Virus record (IMG/VR): IMGVR_UViG_3300047483_000243
Coordinates: 1-64,000 of that record
Strand: one strand, 5' to 3'
Source: a virus
Length of the DNA: 64,000 bases
Shown here: positions 18,403-26,527 of the stretch, piece after piece
Layout: each line of letters starts with the position of its first letter
Position numbering within the stretch: the first letter of the stretch is position 1
Position numbers and translations under genes: made by a program
The notes under the pieces: model-generated
Database searches by the model: none
Told to the model about the DNA's origin: nothing
Seen by the model: only the letters and a program-made list of their open reading frames with translations

Positions 18403-19549
18403 TCTGTATTGGTCGCAATACGATTTTACAAAAATACCATTTGACGACTTAGTTTCAGTGGGACAGAGAACCCTTCTCTATCGTGATTTGTTTTCGGTGA
18501 GTTGGCTACTTGGTAGGTTCTGTAACTACAAGTGTTCATATTGCTGGCCATATGCCAGAAGTGACAAAAAGGACCATCGCCCCACTGCCCTCTGTCTAGC
18601 TACTATAGACGAAATAAAAAGACAGGCCAGAGATAACGGATTCAACAGCTTTCATTTCAGTCTATCGGGTGGCGAACCAACATTCCATCCTGGTTATTTA
18701 GATATGTTGGGTCACCTAGCAAATGATGTAGAAAATACAAACTTTACCAGTATTCATATGACTACAAACATGGCACGTAAGATGGATTGGCATCAAAAAT
18801 ATTGTGATATTGCGGCTAAATTCAATCGTGCATCAATCACTGCGAGTTACCATAGTGAGTTCGCAGATAAAGACGAGTTCGTAGATAAACTGCATTTGTG
18901 TATGGAGCACGATGTTCAGGTAACAATCAATATGGTGTTGGTGCCTGAATGGTTTGATAGAGACTGGCAGAACGCACTGTATTTTCATGAGCGTGGAATA
19001 AACGTCACGTTGAAACCACAAAGTGATACATCGGCCAGTAGGGTAGTAGATGGATACACGCCAGAACAACTTGCTATCATGCGCAATGGAATGCCCCAGA
19101 GAGACTATACGAAGGCCATACAAGAGCAACGTGGCATCAAGGTAGTCAGACCCACACCGAAGCTAGGAAGCCTCTGGAAAGCCGATATGGAAGCAGGAGA
19201 CGATAAGTCAGTTCCAGCTATGATGCAAGTTGAGTTTCAAGATAGCACTGGACAGAAGTGGTATATGGACCAAGCAGAACGATTCAATGCTTTTGGCTTC
19301 AACAAATTCAAAGGATGGGAATGTTCTAGTGGATTTCGTGGCATCATCATCCGTGAGCCTGATGGGTCAATAAAGCGTTCATATAGCTGTTCTGACGAAC
19401 CCCTTGGGTATATTGAAAGCGGGTTCAAGTTATTTGATTCCCCGAAACCTTGCATAAGTGAAAGCTGTGTATCAAGTGCAGATAGTAAAATACCGAAACG
19501 AAAGCCGGGAGCGAAAATTCCACTGTATCCAAAAGACCCTATAAAGTAA
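18380..19549 (+). CDS. Radical SAM protein 9 (C-terminal SPASM-like)
   Basis: 389 aa. Radical SAM motif 'CNYKCSYC' (~49-56), 'LSGGEPTFHPGYL', and C-terminal 'WECSSGFRGIIIREPDG', 'SYSCSDE' and 'CISESCVSSAD'. Closest in layout to the 7211 and 14560 proteins, with 'CNYKC' shared with 7211. Last gene of the plus-strand cluster; a strong terminator follows at once. Confidence 0.87.
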   Translation: MTEINKDSLYWSQYDFTKIPFDDLVSVGQRTLLYRDLFSVSWLLGRFCNYKCSYCWPYARSDKKDHRPTALCLATIDEIKRQARDNGFNSFHFSLSGGEPTFHPGYLDMLGHLANDVENTNFTSIHMTTNMARKMDWHQKYCDIAAKFNRASITASYHSEFADKDEFVDKLHLCMEHDVQVTINMVLVPEWFDRDWQNALYFHERGINVTLKPQSDTSASRVVDGYTPEQLAIMRNGMPQRDYTKAIQEQRGIKVVRPTPKLGSLWKADMEAGDDKSVPAMMQVEFQDSTGQKWYMDQAERFNAFGFNKFKGWECSSGFRGIIIREPDGSIKRSYSCSDEPLGYIESGFKLFDSPKPCISESCVSSADSKIPKRKPGAKIPLYPKDPIK

Positions 19550-19576
19550 AAAGACCCCCAATTGGGGGTCTTTTTT
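19548..19576. terminator. Bidirectional terminator between convergent operons
   Basis: Near-perfect palindrome AAAAAGACCCCC-AATT-GGGGGTCTTTTTT. It has an A-tract on one side and a T-tract on the other, so it can end both the plus-strand radical SAM operon and the minus-strand thyA operon, whose stop codon lies inside it. Confidence 0.9.
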
Positions 19577-20450
19577 ATACTGCCATTTCTGCTTTGATGA
19601 ATGGATGTGGGTCATATCCTTCTATAGAGAAATGTTCCATTTTGAAATCATCGATATTCTTGATTGATGGGTCGATGATAAGTTTTGGAAATGGCATAGA
19701 TTCTCTATCAAGTTGGGTATTTACTGCATCAATATGATTTTCATATATATGCCCATCCCCAATGACGTGAACAAACTCACCAACTTTCAAATCACAAACC
19801 TGTGCAATCATATGTGTCAACAATGAGTATGAAGCAATGTTGAACGGAACGCCAAGAAACAAATCAGCACTTCTTTGATACAGGCTACACGACAATTCCC
19901 CAAAGTTTGATACATAAAACTGAGAAAAGGTGTGGCATGGTGGTAGTGCCATCTTACCGATATCGGATACATTCCATGCGGATAGAAGATGTCGGCGGGA
20001 TTGTGGATTTTTTTTGATACCATCAATCAACATAGCAAGTTGGTCAATACCATTCCAATTACGCCATTGGACACCATATACAGGACCAAGTTTCTTTACT
20101 GTGTCCGTGTTTTCGTATCCCAGTGCTTTGCCCTGTTCATCGGCATTTGCAGTCCATATGGTGGTTTTACCTATTAGATTTTCTCTTGGTTCTCCATAAT
20201 GGATTTCTGCCAGTCTGCGTTCATCATCGGACCCTTCAATGAACCACAGAAGTTCACTCAAAACGCTTTTGAAATTTACTTTTTTTGTAGTAAGTAAGGG
20301 GAAACCTCGGCGTAAGTCAAAGTTCATGGTTGTCATAAATCTTGAAATGGTGCCAACCCCAGTTCTTTCTTTGTCTCTGGTTTCCCCCGTATGGAGTGTA
20401 GTATGAAGAAGATCAAGATACATATCTTCTTCCCAGTTTGTATTTGACAT
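19575..20450 (-). CDS. thyA: Thymidylate synthase
   Basis: 291 aa, full-length ThyA. It converts dUMP to dTMP using methylene-tetrahydrofolate. Visible landmarks: 'DKERTGVGTISRF' (phosphate-binding loop Arg), 'LSELLWFIEGS', the catalytic 'LPPCHTFSQFYV' (Cys near 168), 'RSADLFLGVPFNIASY' and the terminal 'FIKAEMAV'. Ribosome site AGAGGAATAT. It supplies dTMP for phage DNA synthesis. Confidence 0.97.
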   Translation of the reverse strand: MSNTNWEEDMYLDLLHTTLHTGETRDKERTGVGTISRFMTTMNFDLRRGFPLLTTKKVNFKSVLSELLWFIEGSDDERRLAEIHYGEPRENLIGKTTIWTANADEQGKALGYENTDTVKKLGPVYGVQWRNWNGIDQLAMLIDGIKKNPQSRRHLLSAWNVSDIGKMALPPCHTFSQFYVSNFGELSCSLYQRSADLFLGVPFNIASYSLLTHMIAQVCDLKVGEFVHVIGDGHIYENHIDAVNTQLDRESMPFPKLIIDPSIKNIDDFKMEHFSIEGYDPHPFIKAEMAV

Positions 20451-20459
20451 ATATTCCTC

Positions 20460-20783
20460 TTATTCTTTTGGTAGTTTACCTTGGTCATTATCTCCAAAGT
20501 GTGCGGATAACAACCGCTTCACATTGAATATAACACTGTCTTGGATTAGTGGAACGTTCACCAATACTTCAATATCTTCAATTTGGTCATGTTGATGTGC
20601 CACTTTTTCCCAATTTAGATTTCCAGTCATTGGCAATGGTTTTAGTAGTTCTTCGCCAGATAACGATATTTCGCCGCCATTTTTTAGTTTTACAACGATT
20701 TCTCTGACAAACGAATTAGGAATGCTCAGTGGCATGATTTCTTCCATAATACGTTCAAATTCGGACTCTCTATCGAATTCCAT
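20460..20783 (-). CDS. Unknown phage protein, 107 aa
   Basis: Acidic N-terminus ('EFDRESEFERIMEEIM'), then a mixed alpha/beta stretch including 'VVKLKNGGEISLSGEELL'. No family recognised. It lies directly upstream of thyA with a 9-nt gap and the same AAGAGGAATAT ribosome site, so it is co-transcribed. Confidence 0.6.
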   Translation of the reverse strand: MEFDRESEFERIMEEIMPLSIPNSFVREIVVKLKNGGEISLSGEELLKPLPMTGNLNWEKVAHQHDQIEDIEVLVNVPLIQDSVIFNVKRLLSAHFGDNDQGKLPKE

Positions 20784-20795
20784 GTAGTGTCTCCT

Positions 20796-20830
20796 AATAA
20801 TAAGGGGCGAGAGTTTCGCCCCTTATTATT
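20796..20830 (-). terminator. Hairpin between two small genes
   Basis: 15-bp stem AATAATAAGGGGCGA with a GAGTT loop, located just after the stop of the 20833 gene. The lower stem is A/T rich and can form the U-tract on either strand, so it fits a rho-independent terminator or attenuator between the 208-aa gene and the 107-aa gene. Confidence 0.75.
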
Positions 20831-20832
20831 AC

Positions 20833-21459
20833 TTATGCACTTTCGGTAGTCTCTGTTTTTGGTTTTGACGCCTTGCTTCGTTTTGGTTTTTCTGCTGGTT
20901 TTAGTTCAAACGATGCTGGCCTTAGACTTGGGTCATACTTGTATGCTTCTTCTCGTTTACGCTGTGCATCTGCTTCTAGTAGCTGTGCCTGAACGAGTAA
21001 GTTCTGTGCGATTTGACGAGATTCTTCTGATTTGCTTTCTGCAACATTCATATCAATGCGAGATTCAGTTTGAACAGGAGCAGTATTTTCGGTTAGAAGT
21101 CCAGCTTCAATCTTGTGCATCTGTTCAAGGATTTCGTTTAGGGAAACATTAGTCGACGTGTTTGGCGTCATGATGATGTTCTTGGTAGGAATCTTTGATA
21201 GTAGACCTTCTGTGTGAAGGGTAGTGAGCATCTGCCCGCCATGCCAAAATACTTTGCGCGAAAGGACTTCATACATTTGCTTTGCTGATTGACCCTCATT
21301 GGATTCTACAGCATCCATAAGTGCTTGATGATAACGGTCTGGCAGTGAATCGCTGAATACAACAAGTGCGTTTTCAGGTTCGTCTGGTAGTTCCATGAAC
21401 ACGACTACAAGTCGTTGTCCAGTTGCTGCGTGTCTTCCCACGTGTTTCATAAAAGCCAT
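20833..21459 (-). CDS. Unknown phage protein, 208 aa
   Basis: The N-terminal half is compact ('HVGRHAATGQRLVVVFMELP', later 'VLSRKVFWHGGQML'). The C-terminal half is a charged helix ('AQLLEADAQRKREEAYKY') ending in a Lys/Pro-rich tail. No enzyme motif seen. Starts by TAATG overlap with the 78-aa gene, so the pair is translationally coupled. Confidence 0.6.
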   Translation of the reverse strand: MAFMKHVGRHAATGQRLVVVFMELPDEPENALVVFSDSLPDRYHQALMDAVESNEGQSAKQMYEVLSRKVFWHGGQMLTTLHTEGLLSKIPTKNIIMTPNTSTNVSLNEILEQMHKIEAGLLTENTAPVQTESRIDMNVAESKSEESRQIAQNLLVQAQLLEADAQRKREEAYKYDPSLRPASFELKPAEKPKRSKASKPKTETTESA

Positions 21460-21695
21460 TACTCAGTGGTTCCCTCTGCTGGTGCGGACACTTCCTGTGT
21501 TTCTGCATTGGCAGAACGTGCTGCTTGAATAGCATCAAGAAAAGCCCTTAGTTTGTTTACAACTGTGCCAACGGCCTGAAGTTCAGTTGCTTGAAATGCG
21601 CCACGTTTTGCGGCCAAATCAATGATAGCATACGCATTTGCAACATCAGTAATTGTGATGTTGGTATCTGCGGTTTGATTGGTTTCTTCCGACAT
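21459..21695 (-). CDS. Unknown small protein, 78 aa
   Basis: Ala/Thr/Glu-rich, mainly helical ('IDLAAKRGAFQATELQAVGT'), with a disordered acidic tail. Ribosome site AAGGAGT. No family recognised; coupled to the following 208-aa gene. Confidence 0.6.
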   Translation of the reverse strand: MSEETNQTADTNITITDVANAYAIIDLAAKRGAFQATELQAVGTVVNKLRAFLDAIQAARSANAETQEVSAPAEGTTE

Positions 21696-21714
21696 TTTAT
21701 ACTCCTTAGTAATA

Positions 21715-21752
21715 ATTATGGTAATATGAAAACATATTCATATTACCATAAT
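21715..21752. repeat. 16-bp AT-rich inverted repeat
   Basis: Perfect inverted repeat ATTATGGTAATATGAA / TTCATATTACCATAAT with a 6-nt spacer, between the HNH gene and the 78-aa gene. No U-tract follows on the minus strand, so it may be a protein-binding operator or a weak terminator. Confidence 0.6.
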
Positions 21753-21780
21753 ATAAAATTTATGATTGTTTGTCAAGCAA

Positions 21781-22326
21781 TTATGCAACCATATTTACTT
21801 TTTCTTCTGGCCAATTCAAATAGATTAGCCATTCTTTATAACGAACGTTCAGAATTACTGATTTGCTATTCGCAATTTGGAAAAAGTCTGGTTTGGTTGG
21901 TTTCTTTTTAGGAACAATTCTTTCATTGTTACCTTTTTCATGGTTACACCATTTACATGCAGTGACAATGTTTTCCCAGTTGGTTCTTCCGCCCTTGGAC
22001 TTTGGCAGAACATGGTCTAACGTCAAATCTTTTGGTTGAAATATGTCACCGCAATATTGGCATATATGCTTGTCTCGTGCAAACACATTACTTCTGTTGA
22101 AGTTGATTCCTTGCTTTGAACGAGAGATATACTCTCTTGTTGAGACTACACTTGGAACGCGCATGGTTATAGATTGGCTGTGAACTTCCCAATCTGGGTG
22201 CCATTCCAAAACGTTGATGCGGTCAAGAACAAGAAGTTTTATACTTTCTTGCCAAGTCAACGTTGATAAAGGAAGAATGCTTAGTGGTCTTCCATCTGAG
22301 TTTAGTAGTAGTGTATCATTGCTCAT
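21781..22326 (-). CDS. HNH endonuclease
   Basis: 181 aa. I choose the ATG at 22326 ('MSNDTLLLNSDGRPL') because the upstream in-frame codons lie in a terminator hairpin. The HNH/zinc core is visible: 'ICQYCGDIF', 'LTLDHVLPKSKGGRTNWEN' (catalytic D-H) and 'CKWCNHEKGN'. It belongs to the stand-alone HNH family that is common in bacteria and phages and may be a homing enzyme or a DNA-processing nuclease. Neighbours give no further hint. Confidence 0.85.
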   Translation of the reverse strand: MSNDTLLLNSDGRPLSILPLSTLTWQESIKLLVLDRINVLEWHPDWEVHSQSITMRVPSVVSTREYISRSKQGINFNRSNVFARDKHICQYCGDIFQPKDLTLDHVLPKSKGGRTNWENIVTACKWCNHEKGNNERIVPKKKPTKPDFFQIANSKSVILNVRYKEWLIYLNWPEEKVNMVA

Positions 22327-22331
22327 AGTAA

Positions 22332-22339
22332 TATTTATC
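22332..22339 (-). promoter_or_regulatory. Late-promoter-like GATAAATA
   Basis: GATAAATA on the minus strand, 5 nt before the HNH start and overlapping the terminator hairpin. Similar to the T4 late -10 TATAAATA. The closeness to the ATG makes its role uncertain. Confidence 0.35.
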
Positions 22340-22364
22340 CCTGATTGCCAAGGCAATCAGGGAT
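22337..22364 (-). terminator. Terminator after the vWA gene
   Basis: Hairpin TCCCTGATTGCC-AA-GGCAATCAGGGA, followed on the minus strand by an A/T stretch. It lies just past the vWA-protein stop. Confidence 0.6.
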
Positions 22365-22376
22365 TGCCTTGGGCTT

Positions 22377-23702
22377 CTATTTCGCGTAGTAAGCGTGTTC
22401 GCCAAACGGCGGAACGATACGGTCATTGCCATGGATGACAAAGAGAGTGTCGCAGTAGTGTTCGTCACCCCAAGACCCGTAAGGATATCCATCGGTGAAC
22501 ATGACAAACTTTTGAGGTTGGATGTCATTTTCTTCCATGAACGTCCAGTTGCACACGAAGTCAGTGCCGCCGCAACCAATAATCTGGTAGTCATTGATTT
22601 CATCGGCATTCATTGGGGTAAACTCTTTGAACGATTCTTCGTATACACGAGTGTCAAAGGTCCATACCCGAAGACGGAAATCTTGGAACTGGGTCATAAT
22701 TCCTTGAATTTCGCCCATGAAATCTTGCAGCATATCATGCGAGATAGAACCAGAAACGTCCAGACCAATGCAAACATCGACCATTTGGTCAGGGTCTTGT
22801 GCAGGAAGATAGATTCCCATGGAACGAGACTTTTTGGATTGGCGCATCCAAGTGTAGTCATTTTTGAGGCAGCTTTGAACACTCAGGTTCAGAAGCTCCC
22901 GCCAATCCATCTTGGGTTCAGTCATGGACTGAATCAGACGACGAATTTCACCGGGGGTATTGCCAGCACCAGCCGATTGAGCGGCTTGCAGAACCGCTTG
23001 CCGCATCTGGTCTTTGATAGCCTTGGCTTCTTCTTTGGTGACCTTGATTGGACCCTTGCGACCAGTCGGATCGTTTTGCATCTTGCCATCTTGGCCATCG
23101 CCATCCGTGCCTTCGTTGCCGAACAGGTGCATATCAAGAGTCTGCTTGCCTTTGCCTTCACCAGATTCTTTCAGTTTCTGGTAAATTTCTTCGGTATACA
23201 TACCGTGATATTTACGGTCATACAGCGCAGATTTCGGCATCTTACCGATGTTGCTTTCAACGCAACCTTGGTTGACTTTGTAGTCAGCAGCAACGTTCCA
23301 GAGTTGTGGGTCACGGTCGGATTCAGCATAGTCAAACAGACGACCACCCTCGCCGCAGTGCGAGTAGACACAGTGAAGAACTTCGTGACCAACCACAAAG
23401 TCAATTTCTTCTGGCGTCAACGTGCGGAAGAAGTTGGGGTTGTAATAGAAATGCTTGCCATCCACCGCAGCCGTAGGACACCAGCCCTCGGTTTCAACCA
23501 GTTTCAGACGAGTTGCCAAGGTGCCGAAGAACGGATGCTTGATAAGCATACGAACACGACCAGAAACGATCATTTCTTTGACCGCAGCATCGGTATATTC
23601 AAATACTACGGGTTCAGGAGAGTCTTTGTCAATCTCAATGCCGTTCTGTTCAAGAACATCATCAAGAAGATCGTCAAGCGACTTGGCGGGTTGATTCGAC
23701 AT
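22377..23702 (-). CDS. vWA domain/metallopeptidase-like protein (CoxE/DUF2201 type)
   Basis: 441 aa from the ATG at 23702 (AAAGG upstream). An N-terminal zincin-like segment has 'VVGHEVLHCVYSHCG' (HExxH, ~114) and a C-terminal von Willebrand A domain has the MIDAS start 'GLDVSGSISHDML' (~314) plus 'GCGGTDFV'. Proteins of this type pair with MoxR AAA+ ATPases, as here: the ATPase gene is adjacent upstream. MoxR-vWA pairs act as chaperones that insert metals or remodel complexes. The gene has its own sigma70 promoter and ends in TAG. Confidence 0.85.
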   Translation of the reverse strand: MSNQPAKSLDDLLDDVLEQNGIEIDKDSPEPVVFEYTDAAVKEMIVSGRVRMLIKHPFFGTLATRLKLVETEGWCPTAAVDGKHFYYNPNFFRTLTPEEIDFVVGHEVLHCVYSHCGEGGRLFDYAESDRDPQLWNVAADYKVNQGCVESNIGKMPKSALYDRKYHGMYTEEIYQKLKESGEGKGKQTLDMHLFGNEGTDGDGQDGKMQNDPTGRKGPIKVTKEEAKAIKDQMRQAVLQAAQSAGAGNTPGEIRRLIQSMTEPKMDWRELLNLSVQSCLKNDYTWMRQSKKSRSMGIYLPAQDPDQMVDVCIGLDVSGSISHDMLQDFMGEIQGIMTQFQDFRLRVWTFDTRVYEESFKEFTPMNADEINDYQIIGCGGTDFVCNWTFMEENDIQPQKFVMFTDGYPYGSWGDEHYCDTLFVIHGNDRIVPPFGEHAYYAK

Positions 23703-23732
23703 GGGTATAACCTTTCTTGTTTCTACTCTAAC

Positions 23733-23762
23733 ACTATACCCCATATGGGCACGAAGAGTCAA
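23733..23762 (-). promoter_or_regulatory. sigma70-type promoter for vWA gene
   Basis: Minus-strand TTGACT (23762-23757), 18-nt spacer, TATAGT (23738-23733), about 30 nt before the start codon. Confidence 0.8.
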
Positions 23763-23803
23763 GTTTTATTTGTAAGTTACTAAGTAAAGTAACTTAGAAA
23801 AGA

Positions 23804-23827
23804 TTAGAGGGGCCGAAGCCCCTCTAA
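23804..23827 (-). terminator. Strong terminator after MoxR gene
   Basis: Stem TTAGAGGGGC / GCCCCTCTAA with a TTCG loop on the minus strand, followed by ATCTTTTCT. A second small hairpin lies just downstream. It separates the MoxR and vWA transcripts. Confidence 0.85.
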
Positions 23828-23831
23828 GTTA

Positions 23832-24959
23832 TCAGGCATTGTGGGCTTCAATGATCAGCTTGCCATACTTCTTGAAGAAGTCACCGATGCAAGGAACCTT
23901 GCGGGGTTCAAGCGGCAGCTTGTAGACCTTGAGTGCCGTGCGACCGCCAAGGACAGTCATTTCGGTATCAAAGTTGTCCATCATGAAGCGGAAGAAGTTT
24001 TCTGCCATTTCATAGAGTTTGTCCATGTCGTTCTTGCCGTTCTTGTCAACGAACTCTTTCAGTTCGTAGCAGAGCGAAGCAGTCAGCGAGAACATCGCGG
24101 AGATTTCGTTGCTACCCTTGGGCAGATGCTTCACACGACCTTCGAGAATGTCGGTCGGGTTGGGCATAGCCTGTGCCATCTGGCGGTGAGCCATGAACTT
24201 GGTTGCAACACCATCGCCAACCGTGCCAGCAAGAAGATCGTGCAGACGATGGTTGCTGATGTTTTCGTTTTCTTTGGGCAGAAGGTCCGAAACGAAGGTC
24301 CAAGAACGGGGGGTCGAGAACGACCGCGATGCCGTGCGAGGGTCAAAGTTGAACAGGTCCATCTTGTTGGAAGTCAGGTAGCCGATGACTTCAGGGTGGA
24401 TGCGATGTTCCATCGCCCAAGTCTGCCAGTCTTCAAAGTCCACAGTGATTTCAAGGTGGACGAAACGGTTGGCGAGAGGCGAAGGCATACGATATGCAAC
24501 ACCACGGTCGCTTTCACGGTTACCAGCAGCAACGATAAGAACGTTGTCAGGCAGCTTATACGAACCAAGGCGGCGGTTCAGAATAAGTTGGTAGGCAGCA
24601 GCTTGCACCGACTGAGGCGCTTGGTTCATTTCGTCAAGGAACAGAACCACATTTTCATACTGGGATGCCAGTTCTTCATCGGGAAGGTCGGAAGGTTCCG
24701 CCCATTCCATCTTGCCCGTCACTTCATTGAAGTGAGGAATACCGCGAAGGTCGGTCGGCTCCATCAGAGCCAGACGCAAGTCGATCATGTAACCGTTGAT
24801 TTCTTGCGTGATGCTTTCAACGATTTCGGACTTGCCGACACCGGGCGGACCCCAGATGAACACGGGGCGCTTGCGGCGGAACGCATACGCGATTTCAGCT
24901 TTCAGATCGCTCGGCTTGGTGAGACGAACTTCCATATCTGCGGTAGAAACTTTAGCCAT
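23832..24959 (-). CDS. MoxR-type AAA+ ATPase
   Basis: 375 aa. Walker A 'IWGPPGVGKSEIV' (~37), Walker B 'VVLFLDEMNQAP' (~103), sensor-1-like 'VLIVAAGNRESD' and an Arg-rich 'YRMPSPLANRF'. MoxR ATPases work with vWA-domain proteins; the partner gene lies downstream under a separate promoter. The target in the phage cycle is unknown. Confidence 0.9.
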   Translation of the reverse strand: MAKVSTADMEVRLTKPSDLKAEIAYAFRRKRPVFIWGPPGVGKSEIVESITQEINGYMIDLRLALMEPTDLRGIPHFNEVTGKMEWAEPSDLPDEELASQYENVVLFLDEMNQAPQSVQAAAYQLILNRRLGSYKLPDNVLIVAAGNRESDRGVAYRMPSPLANRFVHLEITVDFEDWQTWAMEHRIHPEVIGYLTSNKMDLFNFDPRTASRSFSTPRSWTFVSDLLPKENENISNHRLHDLLAGTVGDGVATKFMAHRQMAQAMPNPTDILEGRVKHLPKGSNEISAMFSLTASLCYELKEFVDKNGKNDMDKLYEMAENFFRFMMDNFDTEMTVLGGRTALKVYKLPLEPRKVPCIGDFFKKYGKLIIEAHNA

Positions 24960-25000
24960 TGGTGAGAACCTTTCTGTTTTGTCTCGGTGATTACTGTTTG

Positions 25001-25029
25001 ATATTAGCTGATTCTGTTGAAGAAGTCAA
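25001..25029 (-). promoter_or_regulatory. sigma70-type promoter for MoxR gene
   Basis: TTGACT, 17-nt spacer, TAATAT on the minus strand, upstream of AGAAAGG and the MoxR ATG. Confidence 0.8.
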
Positions 25030-25101
25030 GAGGCTTTTTGCTGTCGGCTTCTTCTTTTTTCGTCGCTACAGGATTGTTTATATCCTGATTCGCGTCCCTT
25101 G

Positions 25102-25518
25102 TCAAACACTTTCTTCAAGGGAAGCGAGAACTTCGTTGATGGCTTCCTGAATGGGAAACTCATCTTTTGCAGCATAGGGCAGACCAAGGTTGAAGCAGAA
25201 GTAATCTGCGCCATACATCAGGTCAAACTTGTCAAACCATTCGCCCTGAATAATCCATTTCAGAGCCTGAATTTCGTCCTTCGCGCCAGTGACCATAAGA
25301 CCCTGAACTCGCTGATGGAACTCGATAATTGCCATAGAGTCAGCATGACGCTGACGTTCCATTTCGGCGTTCAACTCTGCAATCAAGTTGTCCCAAATGG
25401 TTTGTTTGATTTCGTCGCACGAACTGTGCCAGTCTTCCAACCAGTAGGAAGAAGGACGATACCCACGGGCATCTTTGTGGAGGTCGGAGACAATCTTTTC
25501 ATCAAACGTGTAAGTCAT
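25102..25518 (-). CDS. Unknown phage protein, 138 aa
   Basis: Acidic, Trp/Tyr-rich ('YRPSSYWLEDWHSS', 'LMYGADYFCFNLGLPY'). No family recognised. It carries its own near-consensus promoter and AGAGGAAAG ribosome site, which marks it as an early, probably well-expressed gene. Confidence 0.65.
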   Translation of the reverse strand: MTYTFDEKIVSDLHKDARGYRPSSYWLEDWHSSCDEIKQTIWDNLIAELNAEMERQRHADSMAIIEFHQRVQGLMVTGAKDEIQALKWIIQGEWFDKFDLMYGADYFCFNLGLPYAAKDEFPIQEAINEVLASLEESV

Positions 25519-25546
25519 CTTGCTTTCCTCTCTTGGATACAGGATG

Positions 25547-25575
25547 ACTATAGAGTGATTCTACGATGTTGTCAA
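25547..25575 (-). promoter_or_regulatory. sigma70-type promoter
   Basis: TTGACA, exactly 17 nt, TATAGT on the minus strand, before the 138-aa gene. Confidence 0.88.
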
Positions 25576-25578
25576 CAT

Positions 25579-25953
25579 CTATTTTTCATAAAATGATTTT
25601 ATTTCTACCCAGTCATCAAAGTTGGCATCAAGCATAAGAAACTCGCTGGCAACTATTTCTTCAAACACAATGAGTTTGTTTACTGGACTGAGAAAGTATG
25701 GGCTGACCATATACTTGTCAAGCATTAGTATTTGTTTGCCTGATGTTCTTGGTAGTCTTGTGCTTAGTTGTATGGTGTAGGATTGAAAGACTTTTGATAA
25801 GGCGTCCCTGCCAAGTGTAGTCAGACGAAAATGTTTTGTGTCATCATATGAGTATATAAAAATGTCACTGATATCAAACTTATTTTTTCCTGTCTTTTTT
25901 CCGACAAGCGTTGAGTTCAACACATTCAGAACATTTGACTTACTCAAAATCAT
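25579..25953 (-). CDS. Unknown phage protein, 124 aa
   Basis: Mixed beta-rich protein ('FDISDIFIYSYDDTKHFRLT', 'LPRTSGKQILMLDKYMVSP'). No recognised domain. Overlaps the preceding 99-aa gene by 14 nt, indicating co-translation. Confidence 0.6.
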   Translation of the reverse strand: MILSKSNVLNVLNSTLVGKKTGKNKFDISDIFIYSYDDTKHFRLTTLGRDALSKVFQSYTIQLSTRLPRTSGKQILMLDKYMVSPYFLSPVNKLIVFEEIVASEFLMLDANFDDWVEIKSFYEK

Positions 25954-26239
25954 CTAAGTTCAACTTAGTTCCTTGAGTGAGAACATAGACTTCAAACCCA
26001 TCTGTCTTGAATAACTTATTCAATCTTTGTGCCAAGTTTATAGCATGTCCAGAGTTTGAAAAAGATACCTTTTTGTATTTTGGACCTGGAATGTTCACAA
26101 GAGAATTTAGACTACGAATGTTTATTGGTTCGCCATTGAAAAATACAGCGTATATTGCATCTGCCTGTAATACTTGTTCACTGCGATATGAACGTGAGTC
26201 TGTATGCTCAAGAATTATCGTTGGTTTTGGTCGCGCCAT
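25940..26239 (-). CDS. Unknown phage protein, 99 aa
   Basis: Starts 'MARPKPTIILEH'. The body is alpha/beta with 'YAVFFNGEPINIRSLNS' and a C-terminal 'FEVYVLTQG'. Similar small proteins are common in marine T4-like phages, but no function is known to me. Ribosome site AAAGGGA. Confidence 0.65.
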   Translation of the reverse strand: MARPKPTIILEHTDSRSYRSEQVLQADAIYAVFFNGEPINIRSLNSLVNIPGPKYKKVSFSNSGHAINLAQRLNKLFKTDGFEVYVLTQGTKLNLDDFE

Positions 26240-26299
26240 TGTTACATCCCTTTGGTCATTATTATATATGTATTTATTATTTTTTTGGAATAATAGCAG

Positions 26300-26488
26300 T
26301 TATTTGAACCTTCCGCCATCAATTATTCTTGGACCTTTCGGCGTATGGCAGTCTTTTAGTTCAAGTAATAGCATTCCAATAGCAGCATTAAGTTTATTCG
26401 CATCATCTATAGACATGCGAATATCTTTATCTTTTTTTAGATTAGATCGTTGAACTAGGGTAATAAAGTCTTGTATGGGCTTACTCAT
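26300..26488 (-). CDS. Unknown small protein, 62 aa
   Basis: Helical, charged ('DFITLVQRSNLKKDKDIRMS', 'DANKLNAAIGMLLLELK'). The minus strand carries CATAAATA 7 nt before the ATG and no clear Shine-Dalgarno, so the mRNA could be nearly leaderless. Confidence 0.55.
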   Translation of the reverse strand: MSKPIQDFITLVQRSNLKKDKDIRMSIDDANKLNAAIGMLLLELKDCHTPKGPRIIDGGRFK

Positions 26489-26504
26489 ACATTTATTTAT
26501 GAAA

Positions 26505-26524
26505 AAACCCGCCGAAGCGGGTTT
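26505..26524 (-). terminator. Terminator after RNase H gene
   Basis: Stem AAACCCGC / GCGGGTTT with TTCG loop on the minus strand, followed by TTTT. It directly follows the RNase H stop. Confidence 0.88.
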
Positions 26525-26527
26525 AGT

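Noticed and set aside
22395-23783. 462-codon open frame on the plus strand
   Set aside because: It is antisense to the vWA-protein gene, which has clear motifs, a promoter and a ribosome site; the antisense product has none of these.
23841-24965. 374-codon open frame on the plus strand
   Set aside because: Antisense shadow of the MoxR ATPase gene, caused by codon bias.
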